In this document: positions 28,487 to 35,967 of the stretch, piece after piece
How the letters are laid out: each line of letters begins with the position of its first letter
Position numbering within the stretch: position 1 is the stretch's first letter
Assembly (NCBI GenBank): GCA_035624355.1
Contig: DASPRQ010000101.1
Location: 1-51,101, forward strand
From: Usitatibacter sp035624355
GTDB lineage: Bacteria; Pseudomonadota; Gammaproteobacteria; Burkholderiales; Usitatibacteraceae
Direction of reading: 5' to 3'
Length of the DNA: 51,101 bases
Notes under the pieces: model-generated
Database searches by the model: none
Told to the model about the DNA's origin: nothing
What the model saw: the letters and a program-made list of their open reading frames with translations, nothing else
Made by a program: the position numbers and the translations under genes

Positions 28487-30274
28487 ATGAACGACCTGAC
28501 GTTGGGAAGCCGCGAGGTGGTGCGCGGCAAGGTGAAGATGACGCCCTCGGAAGCGCTGGTCGAGACCCTGGTCGCGCAGGGCGTGACCGACATCTTCGGC
28601 ATCGTGGGCTCGGCCTACATGGACGCGCTCGACATCTTCCCCGCCGCCGGCATCCGCTTCATTCCGGTCGCGCACGAGCAGGGCGCGATCCACATGGCCG
28701 ACGGCTATTCGCGCGTTTCCGGGCGCCACGGCGTATGCATCGCGCAGAACGGCCCGGGCGTCACGAACTTCGTGACGGGCGTCGCCGCGGCCTACTGGGC
28801 GCACTCGCCGGTCGTGGTGATCACGCCCGAGACCGGTTCGGCCACCCTGGGCCTGGGCGGGTTCCAGGAGACCGAGCAGCTGCCGATCTTCTCGAAGATC
28901 ACGAGATACCAGGGGCACGTGAACAACCCGAAGCGCATGGCCGAGATCGCCTCGCGCTGCTTCGACCGCGCGCTGCTCGAGATGGGGCCGACGCAGCTCA
29001 ACATCCCGCGCGATTTCTTCTACGGCGACATCGAGTGCGAGATCCCGCAGCCGATCCGCGTCGGGCGCGGCGCGGGCGACGAGGCCTCGCTCGACCGCGC
29101 GGCCGAGCTCCTCGCCTCGGCGAAGTTCCCCGTGATCCTCGCCGGCGGCGGGGTGATCATGGCGGAGGGTGCGCGCGAGGCGGCGGCCCTCGCGGAGCTG
29201 CTGCACGCGCCGGTCGCGGAGAGCTACCTGCACAACGACGCCTTCCCCGCCTCGCATCCGCTGTGGGTGGGACCGCTGGGCTACCAGGGATCCAAGGCCG
29301 CGATGAAGCTCATCGCGAAAGCCGACGTCGTGCTCGCGCTCGGCACGCGCCTCGGTCCCTTCGGGACGCTGCCGCAGTACGGCATGGACTACTGGCCGAA
29401 GAACGCGCAGATCGTGCAGATCGACGCCGATCCGCGCATGCTCGGGCTCGTGAAGCCGATCTCGGTCGGCATCAACGGCGACGCGCGCGCGGCCGCGGCC
29501 GCCCTCGTGCAGCGCCTGAAAGGCAAGTCCCTCGCCTGCCGGCAGAACCAGTCCGAGCGCGCCGCGGCCATCAAGGCCGAGAAGGCCGCGTGGGAGAAGG
29601 AGCTGGAAGCCTGGACCCACGAGACCGATCCCTACTCGGTCGAGATCTCCAAGGGCAGCCGCTACATGCACCCGCGCCAGATGCTGCGCGCGCTCGAGCG
29701 CGCCATGCCGAAGGGCGCGATGGTCTCCACCGACATCGGCAACATCTGCTCGGTGTCGAACTCCTACCTGCGCTTCGACGAGCCGCGCTCGATGCTCGCC
29801 GCGATGAGCTTCGGCAACTGCGGCTACGCTTTCCCCGTGGCGTGCGGGGCGAAGGTGGCCCGGCCCGAGCGCCCGGCGATCGCCTACGTGGGCGACGGCG
29901 CGTGGGGCATCAGCCTGAACGAGCTGCTCACCTGCGCACGCGAGAAGATCGGCGTGACGGTGGTCGTGTTCAACAACGGCCAGTGGGGCGCGGAGAAGAA
30001 GAACCACGTCGATTTCTACTCGCGCCGCTTCCAGGCCGTGGAGCTCGCGAACCCGAGCTGGGCCGGCGTGGCGAAGGCCTTCGGCTGCGAGGGCGTGGTG
30101 GTCGACAAGGTCGGCGACGTGGGCGCGGCGCTCGAGGAATCGGTGCGCCGCCAGGCCGACGGCCGGACGACGGTGGTGGAGATGATGGTCACCAAGGAGC
30201 TGGGCGACCCGTTCCGCCGCGACGCGCTCTCGAAGCCCGTGCGCCACCTGGCGAAGTACAAGTCCTACGTCTGA
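28487..30274 (+). CDS. xsc: Sulfoacetaldehyde acetyltransferase Xsc
   Basis: A 595-residue thiamine-diphosphate enzyme that cleaves sulfoacetaldehyde with phosphate to acetyl phosphate and sulfite. The catalytic Glu region is PVAHEQGAIHMADGYSRVSG; the Xsc-type block is TPETGSATLGLGGFQETEQL; the ThDP-Mg motif is GDGAWGISLNE running to VVFNNGQWGAEKKNH. Length and N-terminus (MTPSEALVETLVAQGVTDIF) match Xsc rather than acetolactate synthase. It has a strong ribosome site. It is the desulfonating step shared by taurine, isethionate and sulfoacetate routes; the neighbouring SauS/SauT pair points to sulfoacetate. No sulfite exporter or dehydrogenase gene is seen in the window. Confidence 0.93.
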   Translation: MNDLTLGSREVVRGKVKMTPSEALVETLVAQGVTDIFGIVGSAYMDALDIFPAAGIRFIPVAHEQGAIHMADGYSRVSGRHGVCIAQNGPGVTNFVTGVAAAYWAHSPVVVITPETGSATLGLGGFQETEQLPIFSKITRYQGHVNNPKRMAEIASRCFDRALLEMGPTQLNIPRDFFYGDIECEIPQPIRVGRGAGDEASLDRAAELLASAKFPVILAGGGVIMAEGAREAAALAELLHAPVAESYLHNDAFPASHPLWVGPLGYQGSKAAMKLIAKADVVLALGTRLGPFGTLPQYGMDYWPKNAQIVQIDADPRMLGLVKPISVGINGDARAAAAALVQRLKGKSLACRQNQSERAAAIKAEKAAWEKELEAWTHETDPYSVEISKGSRYMHPRQMLRALERAMPKGAMVSTDIGNICSVSNSYLRFDEPRSMLAAMSFGNCGYAFPVACGAKVARPERPAIAYVGDGAWGISLNELLTCAREKIGVTVVVFNNGQWGAEKKNHVDFYSRRFQAVELANPSWAGVAKAFGCEGVVVDKVGDVGAALEESVRRQADGRTTVVEMMVTKELGDPFRRDALSKPVRHLAKYKSYV

Positions 30275-30290
30275 GACCGCGGGAGGCGCG

Positions 30291-30992
30291 ATGATCGACC
30301 TCTACTACTGGACGACCCCGAACGGCCACAAGATCACCCTCTTCCTCGAGGAGGCCGGCCTCGAGTACGCGATCAAGCCGGTGAACATCGGCAAGGGCGC
30401 GCAGTTCGAGACGCAGTTCCTGCGCGTCTCGCCGAACAACAAGATCCCCGCCATCGTCGACCGCGCGCCCGCCGACGGGGGCAAGCCGATCAGCGTGTTC
30501 GAGTCGGGCGCGATCCTGCTCTACCTCGCGGGCAAGACCGGGCAGTTCATCCCGAAGGACCTGCGCGGGCAGGTCGAGACCCTCGAGTGGCTCATGTGGC
30601 AGATGGCGGGCCTGGGCCCGATGCTCGGCCAGAACCACCACTTCGCGCACTACGCGCCGGAGAAGATCCCGTACGCGATCGACCGCTACGTGAAGGAGAC
30701 CTCGCGCCTTTACGCGGTGCTCGACAAGCGGCTGGCGGGCCGCGAGTTCATCGTCGGCCGCCAGTACACCATCGCGGACATGGCCTGCTACCCGTGGATC
30801 CTGCCCGAGCGGCAGGGGCAGAGCATCGACGAGTTCCCCAACGTCAAGCGCTGGCACGCGTCGATCCGCGCCCGACCCGCCACCGCGCGCGCCTACGCGC
30901 TCGTGAAGACGGTGAACCCGAACCAGGGGGCGCCGCGCACCGACGAGGAGCGCAAGGTCCTCTTCGGCCAGGACCGCAGCGTCGTGAAGTGA
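30291..30992 (+). CDS. Nu-class glutathione transferase / disulfide-bond reductase (YfcG/YghU-like)
   Basis: A 233-residue GST-fold protein. The N-terminal thioredoxin-like domain has YYWTTPNGHKITLFLEEAGL; the TPNGHK segment is characteristic of Nu-class enzymes, which use Asn/Thr in place of catalytic Tyr or Ser and have GSH-dependent disulfide reductase activity. The C-terminal helical domain includes YTIADMACYPWILPERQGQ. It lies 16 bases behind xsc with its own ribosome site (GGGAGG), so it is probably co-transcribed. A link to sulfite or thiol stress during desulfonation is an attractive inference, but there is no direct evidence. Confidence 0.88.
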   Translation: MIDLYYWTTPNGHKITLFLEEAGLEYAIKPVNIGKGAQFETQFLRVSPNNKIPAIVDRAPADGGKPISVFESGAILLYLAGKTGQFIPKDLRGQVETLEWLMWQMAGLGPMLGQNHHFAHYAPEKIPYAIDRYVKETSRLYAVLDKRLAGREFIVGRQYTIADMACYPWILPERQGQSIDEFPNVKRWHASIRARPATARAYALVKTVNPNQGAPRTDEERKVLFGQDRSVVK

Positions 30993-30996
30993 GCGC

Positions 30997-31308
30997 CTAA
31001 TCGGCGTGCTTCAGGCCCTCGTTGATGGCCTTCATCGCGCCGTTGTAGTCCTCCACGGCCGCGTTGATCGCCTGCTCGTTCGCCTTCATCACCGCCTGGC
31101 GGTCGGCGATGTAGGCCTTCATGCAGTCCTGGTAGCGCTTCACGTCGCTCCTGAAGCGCTTCATCGCGAAGTCGTCCTCCCGCATCTGCGCGCCCGGCGC
31201 CTGCGGCTTCGGCTCGCACTGCGGCTTGGGGATCTCGGCCGGGGCGTCGGCGGCATTCGCGGCGAGCGCGGCGGCGGCGAGCGCGGCGGCGAGGCAGTGG
31301 CGGATCAT
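30997..31308 (-). CDS. Small secreted protein of unknown function
   Basis: A 103-residue protein with a signal peptide (MIRHCLAAALAAAALAANAADA). The mature part has a Pro-rich start (IPKPQCEPKPQAPG) and a helical region rich in Lys and Ala that includes RYQDCMKAYIADRQAVMKANE. Two Cys in the mature chain could form a disulfide. I do not recognise the family. It converges with the GST gene (stops four bases apart) and shares direction with the SDR downstream, which starts a new unit. It looks like a genuine gene because of its signal peptide and clean coding bias. Confidence 0.7.
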   Translation of the reverse strand: MIRHCLAAALAAAALAANAADAPAEIPKPQCEPKPQAPGAQMREDDFAMKRFRSDVKRYQDCMKAYIADRQAVMKANEQAINAAVEDYNGAMKAINEGLKHAD

Positions 31309-31356
31309 GGTCGGGCCTTTCGTCTGGAAGATTTCGAGGGCCGGTAGCTTACCGGA

Positions 31357-32136
31357 TTAGTCCGGCACCGGCACCGTGTAGTTGAGCGCGAGCCGGCCCC
31401 CGTCGGGGTAGATCGCCTGGCCCGTGAGGTAGGAGGCGTCGTCGCTCGCGAGGAACGCGGCCGCGCGCGCGACCTCCTCGGGCTCGCCGAGGCGCCCGAG
31501 CGGCGTGCGCGACAGGATCCGGCGCTCGGCCTCGCGGTTGCCGAGCACCGCGCCCTTCGCGAGCTCGGTGAGGATCGTGCCGGGACCGACCGCGTTCACG
31601 CGGATGCCGTGGGGCGCGAGCGCGAGCGCCATCACCTTCGTGAGCTGGTTGATGCCGCCCTTCGAGACCACGTATGGGACCTGGTTCGGGATCGCGACGA
31701 CCGCGTTCACGCTCGACATGTTCACGATGGCCCCGCCGCCGCCCTGCCGGACCATCTGGCGCGCGGCCGCCTGGCCCGCGAGGAAGACTCCCTTCAGGTT
31801 CACCGCGAGCACGCGGTCGAAATCCGCCTCCTCGAGGTCGAGGAAGTCGGCCGCGTGCACGATGCCCGCGTTCGCCACCAGGACGTCGAGCCGGCCGAAG
31901 GCGGCCACCGCCTCGTCGACCGCAGCGACGACCTCGCCCTTGCGCGAGACGTCGCAGCGCGCGAAGGAGGCCCCGAAGCCGCCCGCGCGCAGCGCCGCGG
32001 CGGCCTCGCGCCCCGCGGCCTCGTTCACGTCGGCGAGCAGCACCTTCGCCCCCTCGGCGGCGAACGTGCGCGCGCACGCGAGCCCGATGCCCTGCGCGGC
32101 GCCGGTGACGAGGGCCACCTTTCCCGCGAGGCGCAT
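31357..32136 (-). CDS. Short-chain dehydrogenase/reductase (SDR)
   Basis: A 259-residue classical SDR. The cofactor motif is TGAAQGIG, with Asp after strand 2 (LLADVNE), which favours NAD(H). NAG occurs in VLVANAGIVHAADF. The catalytic residues are Ser (NMSSVNAVV) and Tyr-x3-Lys (YVVSKGG). The C-terminal block is LGRLGEPEEVARAAAFLASDDASYLTGQ. The ATG at 32136 gives a standard SDR start (MRLAGKVALVTG). The reaction cannot be specified; it oxidises or reduces an alcohol/carbonyl. It is eight bases downstream of the small secreted-protein gene at 32145-32663, so the two are co-transcribed, possibly with dxs. Confidence 0.92.
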   Translation of the reverse strand: MRLAGKVALVTGAAQGIGLACARTFAAEGAKVLLADVNEAAGREAAAALRAGGFGASFARCDVSRKGEVVAAVDEAVAAFGRLDVLVANAGIVHAADFLDLEEADFDRVLAVNLKGVFLAGQAAARQMVRQGGGGAIVNMSSVNAVVAIPNQVPYVVSKGGINQLTKVMALALAPHGIRVNAVGPGTILTELAKGAVLGNREAERRILSRTPLGRLGEPEEVARAAAFLASDDASYLTGQAIYPDGGRLALNYTVPVPD

Positions 32137-32144
32137 CGTCGTCC

Positions 32145-32663
32145 CTAGTGCGGCTTGTCGGCGCCGGGCTTCGCCGGCGGCTTCGATTCCGGCACGATCT
32201 GCAGCGGCGAGAGGTCGAGGGTGTCGGGCGTGCCGGAAGCCCCGGCCGCGCTCGGGGCGCCCTTCACCGCGGCCCCGACCTCGGCGCAGAACGCGGCGAG
32301 CCCCGCCGGACAGCTTTCCTTCGCGCGCGAATACACGTCGTCGCGGTCGTCCTTGGAGGGGATGGCCTTCAGGTGCGCGAGCACGAAATCGTGGTAACCC
32401 GGCTCCGCGCTCATCGCGGCGGCGAGCGCGTTCACGTCCTTCCAGTCGATCACGAGGCGGGCGAGGGCGTCGGTATACGCGGCCGCGATCGCGCCGCTGT
32501 CGCAGTGGGCATAGCCGCGCCATGCCTGGTGCATCTGGTCCCACGTGACGATGCGGTCGATCGCCCGCCCGGCGGCCGACGCGTCGGACTTGCCGCAGGT
32601 GCGGTCCGCGGCCCCGGCGGAAGCCGCAACGGCGAGCGCTGCGACGAGGACGGGGATGCGCAA
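32145..32663 (-). CDS. Secreted hypothetical protein
   Basis: A 172-residue protein. I place the start at a TTG (32663), because it follows a GGAGG-type ribosome site and opens directly into a signal peptide (IPVLVAALAVAASAGAADR). No ATG is available nearby, and starting further upstream would overlap dxs and add an Arg/Ala tail. The mature chain is helical, with four Cys (for example DRTCGK, YAHCDSG, SCPAGLAAFC), and ends in a Pro/Lys-rich tail. The family is not recognised. It lies ten bases after dxs in the same direction. Confidence 0.65.
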   Translation of the reverse strand: MRIPVLVAALAVAASAGAADRTCGKSDASAAGRAIDRIVTWDQMHQAWRGYAHCDSGAIAAAYTDALARLVIDWKDVNALAAAMSAEPGYHDFVLAHLKAIPSKDDRDDVYSRAKESCPAGLAAFCAEVGAAVKGAPSAAGASGTPDTLDLSPLQIVPESKPPAKPGADKPH

Positions 32664-32673
32664 GGCGCCCTCC

Positions 32674-34566
32674 TCAGGCGGCCATCCCGGGACGGCGCCC
32701 GGCCCGGCTCGCGCGCTCGCGGATCGCACGCACGATGCCGGCGGCGTCGAGCCCGCATTCGGCGAGGAGCTGGGCGTGGTCGCCGTGCTCGACGAAGCGG
32801 TCGGGAAGGCCCAGCGCGAGCAGCGGGACCGCGAGCGCGTCGGCTGCGAGCGATTCCTCGACCGCGGAGCCCGCCCCTCCCCCCGCGACGTTCTCCTCCA
32901 CCGTCACGACGAGCTCGTGCGATGCGGCCAGCCGGAACACGAGGTCGCGGTCGAGCGGCTTCACGAAGCGCATGTTGGCCACCGTCGCGTTCAGCTCCTC
33001 GGCGGCGGCGAGCGCCGGGGCGAGCATCGCGCCGAAGGCGAGGATCGCGATCCGCTTGCCCTCGCGGCGCACTTCGCCGCGGCCCACCGGCAGCGCCTTC
33101 ATCGTCGGGCGCACCTCCACGCCCGGCCCGGTCCCGCGCGGATAGCGCACCGCCGCGGGTCCGTCGAGCGTGAAGGCGGTATAGAGCATCTGGCGGCACT
33201 CGTCCTCGTCGGCGGGCGCCATCACCGTCATGTTGGGGATGCAGCGCAGGTACGAGAAGTCGAACGCGCCGTGGTGCGTCGGGCCGTCGGCGCCGACGAG
33301 CCCCGCGCGGTCGAGCGCGAACGTCACCGGCAGGTTCTGCAGGGCCACGTCGTGGATGAGCTGGTCGTAGGCGCGCTGGAGGAACGTGGAGTAGATCGCC
33401 ACCACGGGCTTCAGGCCCTCCACCGCGAGACCCGCCGCGAAGGTGACGGCGTGCTGCTCGGCGATGCCGACGTCGAAATAGCGCTGCGGGAATTCCTGGG
33501 AGAAGCGCACGAGGCCCGAGCCCTCGCGCATCGCGGGCGTGATCGCCACCAGGCGCTCGTCGGCGCGCGCCATGTCGCAGAGCCAGTCCCCGAACACCTG
33601 GGTGTAGGTGGGGCGCGGGCGGGCGTCGGCCGCGGGCTTCGGCTTCACGATGCCGATCCCGGGATCGAAGCGGCCCGGGCCGTGGTAGGCGATGGGGTCC
33701 TCCTCGGCGAGCTTGTAGCCCTGGCCCTTGCGCGTCACGACGTGCAGGAACTGCGGGCCCTCGAGGCGCTTCACGTTGTTGAGCGTGTCGATGAGGACGT
33801 CGAGGTTGTGCCCGTCGATGGGGCCGGTGTAGTTGAAGCCGAACTCCTCGAAGAGCGTGGACGGCGTGAGCATGCCCTTGGCGTGCTCCTCGAAGCGCTT
33901 GGCGAGCTCCTTCATCGTGGGGGTCGCCGAGAGCACCCGCTCCGCGGTCCTGCGGGTGGCGGCGTAGAACCGCCCCGACATGAGCTTCGCGAGGTAGTTG
34001 TTGAGCGCGCCCACGTTCTCCGAGATCGACATGTCGTTGTCGTTGAGGACCACGATCACGTTCGCGCCCGTCTGCTTCGCGTTGTTGAGCGCCTCGAAGG
34101 CCATGCCGCCGGTGAGCGCCCCGTCGCCGATCACCGCCACCACGCGCCGGTCGAGGCCGCGGCGCTGCGCGGCGACCGCCATGCCGAGCGCGGCCGAGAT
34201 CGAGGTCGAGGAGTGCGCGGTCCCGAAGGCGTCGTACGGGCTCTCCTCGCGGCGCGGGAACCCGGCGATCCCGCCCCTCTGGCGCAGCCGCTTCATGCCC
34301 GCGCGCCGCCCCGTGAGGATCTTGTGGCCGTAGGTCTGGTGGCCCACGTCCCAGATGAGCCGGTCCTCCGGCGTGCGGAAAACGTAATGCAGCGCGATCG
34401 TGAGCTCGACGGTCCCGAGGTTCGAGGAGAGATGCCCGCCGGTGGCCGAGACCGACTCGACGATGAATGCGCGAAGCTCTTCGGCGAGCCGCGCGAGCTG
34501 CTTGCGGTCGAGCCGGCGCAATTGCGCCGGGTCGTCGATCGTCTCTAGGAGGGGATACGAGGCCAT
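32674..34566 (-). CDS. dxs: 1-deoxy-D-xylulose-5-phosphate synthase Dxs
   Basis: A 630-residue ThDP enzyme, the first committed step of the MEP isoprenoid pathway (pyruvate + glyceraldehyde 3-phosphate to DXP + CO2). Motifs: HLSSNLGTVELTIALHYVF at the start, AHSSTSISAALGMA, the ThDP-Mg site VIGDGALTGGMAFEALN then VLNDNDMSIS, and the transketolase-like C-terminal domains with FAAGLAVEGLKPVVAIYSTF and GLVGADGPTHHGAFD. Full length. It follows ispA after 24 bases in the same direction, so isoprenoid genes are grouped with xseB as in many betaproteobacteria. Confidence 0.97.
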   Translation of the reverse strand: MASYPLLETIDDPAQLRRLDRKQLARLAEELRAFIVESVSATGGHLSSNLGTVELTIALHYVFRTPEDRLIWDVGHQTYGHKILTGRRAGMKRLRQRGGIAGFPRREESPYDAFGTAHSSTSISAALGMAVAAQRRGLDRRVVAVIGDGALTGGMAFEALNNAKQTGANVIVVLNDNDMSISENVGALNNYLAKLMSGRFYAATRRTAERVLSATPTMKELAKRFEEHAKGMLTPSTLFEEFGFNYTGPIDGHNLDVLIDTLNNVKRLEGPQFLHVVTRKGQGYKLAEEDPIAYHGPGRFDPGIGIVKPKPAADARPRPTYTQVFGDWLCDMARADERLVAITPAMREGSGLVRFSQEFPQRYFDVGIAEQHAVTFAAGLAVEGLKPVVAIYSTFLQRAYDQLIHDVALQNLPVTFALDRAGLVGADGPTHHGAFDFSYLRCIPNMTVMAPADEDECRQMLYTAFTLDGPAAVRYPRGTGPGVEVRPTMKALPVGRGEVRREGKRIAILAFGAMLAPALAAAEELNATVANMRFVKPLDRDLVFRLAASHELVVTVEENVAGGGAGSAVEESLAADALAVPLLALGLPDRFVEHGDHAQLLAECGLDAAGIVRAIRERASRAGRRPGMAA

Positions 34567-34590
34567 CGTCGGCTATCTTACGCGCTCCCG

Positions 34591-35490
34591 CTAGCGCTCC
34601 CGCTGGACGATGAAGGCGGCGAGCTCGCGCAGGCGCCGCGCGCCCTCGCCGAGCGGCTCGAGGGAGGCCGCCGCATCGGCGTGCAGCTCGCGGGCGAAGC
34701 GCTTCGCCGCCACGAGGCCCATGAGGCTCGTGTAGGTGGGCTTGCCGGCGGCGCGGTCCTTGCCCGCGGTCTTGCCGAGGGTGGCCGGGTCGCCCTCCTC
34801 GTCGAGGATGTCGTCGACCACCTGGAAGGCGAGGCCCACGCACTTCGCGTAGCGGTCGAGGCGCTCGAGGTCCGCGCCCGCCATCGCCCGGCCGCAGTGC
34901 GCCCCGAGGAGCACCGAGGCCCGGATGAGCGCCCCCGTCTTGAGGATGTGCATGAGCTCCAGCTCGGGCAGCGTGAGGGCCTTGCCGACCGCGTCGAGGT
35001 CGATCGCCTGGCCCCCCGCCATGCCGCGCGACCCCGCCGCCGCCGCGAGGAGCTGGACCATCTTCAGCTGGCGCTCGGCCTCGTCGGCGAGGCGGTGCTC
35101 GGCGAGCAGCTGGAGGGCGAGCGCCTGGAGCGCGTCGCCCGCGAGCAGCGCCGTGGCCTCGTCGAACTCCACATGGCACGTGGGCTTGCCGCGGCGCAGG
35201 ACGTCGTCGTCCATGCACGGCAGGTCGTCGTGGATGAGCGAGTAGGCGTGGATCATCTCGACCGCGGCGGCGGCGACCTCGAGGCGCGCGGGGTCGGCCC
35301 CCGAGAGCTCCCCGGCCGCGAAGACGAGCATCGCGCGCACGCGCTTGCCGCCGCCGAGGGTCGAATAGCGCATCGCGTCGTGCAGCCGTGGGGGCGCGGC
35401 CTGCGCGGCGGGCAGCAGGGTCCCCAGCGCGTTCTCCGTGCGGCCGGCCACCTCGCGCGACCAGGCCTGGAAGTCCGGCGCCGCGCTCAC
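34591..35490 (-). CDS. ispA: Farnesyl diphosphate synthase IspA
   Basis: A 299-residue prenyl synthase. The first Asp-rich motif is EMIHAYSLIHDDLPCMDDD and the second is AFQVVDDILDEEGD, with the KPT motif (AAGKPTYTSLMG) between the second motif and the C-terminus. It condenses DMAPP and IPP to farnesyl diphosphate. The start is a GTG that overlaps the xseB stop (GTGA), so the two are translationally coupled. Context with dxs supports the call. Confidence 0.96.
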   Translation of the reverse strand: MSAAPDFQAWSREVAGRTENALGTLLPAAQAAPPRLHDAMRYSTLGGGKRVRAMLVFAAGELSGADPARLEVAAAAVEMIHAYSLIHDDLPCMDDDVLRRGKPTCHVEFDEATALLAGDALQALALQLLAEHRLADEAERQLKMVQLLAAAAGSRGMAGGQAIDLDAVGKALTLPELELMHILKTGALIRASVLLGAHCGRAMAGADLERLDRYAKCVGLAFQVVDDILDEEGDPATLGKTAGKDRAAGKPTYTSLMGLVAAKRFARELHADAAASLEPLGEGARRLRELAAFIVQRER

Positions 35491-35735
35491 TTCGCCCCGG
35501 GGGTGAAGTCGCGCAGCGTCTCGCCGTCGAGCACCGCGATGCGCGCCTGGGCATCGGCGAGCTTCGCCTCGCAGTAGCGGACCAGCTCCGCGCCGCGCTG
35601 GTAGGCCGCGAGCGATTCCTCGAGCGGGAGCTTGCCCTCCTCCATGCGCGCGACGAGCGCCTCGAGCTCCTCGAGGGCGCGCTCGAACGTGAGGTCGGGC
35701 GCCTCGGCGGTCTTCGGGTTGTCCTTGGAAGCCAT
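35487..35735 (-). CDS. xseB: Exodeoxyribonuclease VII small subunit XseB
   Basis: An 82-residue, all-helical subunit with the family block LTFERALEELEALVARMEEG then KLPLEESLAAYQRGAELVRYCEAKL. It binds the XseA subunit in the nuclease complex. I use the ATG at 35735 (MASKDNPKT), with a weak GGTGA site upstream; an ATG at 35759 would add eight residues and has no visible ribosome site. It heads the xseB-ispA-dxs unit; xseA is not in the window, which is usual. Confidence 0.93.
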   Translation of the reverse strand: MASKDNPKTAEAPDLTFERALEELEALVARMEEGKLPLEESLAAYQRGAELVRYCEAKLADAQARIAVLDGETLRDFTPGAK

Positions 35736-35837
35736 GTCGGTCACCGGAAAGCGTTCCATGATAATCGAGTCGGGGAGGCGCCCGCTTCCCCGCTCCCGGC
35801 CCGGACGCCCGACCGGCCCGAGATGCGCGAGAAGGTC

Positions 35838-35866
35838 TTGAAAGACAAGGAAACCTGTCCCAAAAT
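35838..35866 (+). promoter_or_regulatory. Possible promoter of the Rieske oxygenase gene
   Basis: TTGAAA (35838-35843), a 17-base spacer and CAAAAT (35861-35866) form a plausible sigma-70 promoter in the 208-base gap between xseB and the oxygenase gene. The rest of the gap has an AT-richer stretch (35885-35945) ending in a run of six T and then a strong ribosome site, TGGAGGT, near 35957. No clear terminator hairpin is visible. Confidence 0.35.
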
Positions 35867-35967
35867 AGCGGCTCGTATCCTGAGGTCGGGACGGAGCTGC
35901 AGAGTTAAAAGCTAGCTGACTCGATTAGCCCGCGTTTTTTCATCTTCATCGGTTCTGGAGGTAAGAA

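Noticed and set aside
28487..30274. Acetolactate synthase large subunit
   Set aside because: The Xsc-specific N-terminus and TPETGSATLGLGGFQETEQ block, the lack of a small subunit gene and the neighbouring pta favour Xsc.
19314..30992. Taurine or isethionate degradation instead of sulfoacetate
   Set aside because: Xsc alone would fit, but no taurine transaminase/dehydrogenase, TauABC or isethionate dehydrogenase is present, while a CoA ligase plus acylating dehydrogenase pair is. It remains a fallback if enzyme assays disagree.
35885..35945. Intrinsic terminator ending in the run of six T before the Rieske gene
   Set aside because: The only stem available (GCTAG/TTAGC) is five pairs with a G-U, too weak; the T-run may be just the AT-rich promoter region.
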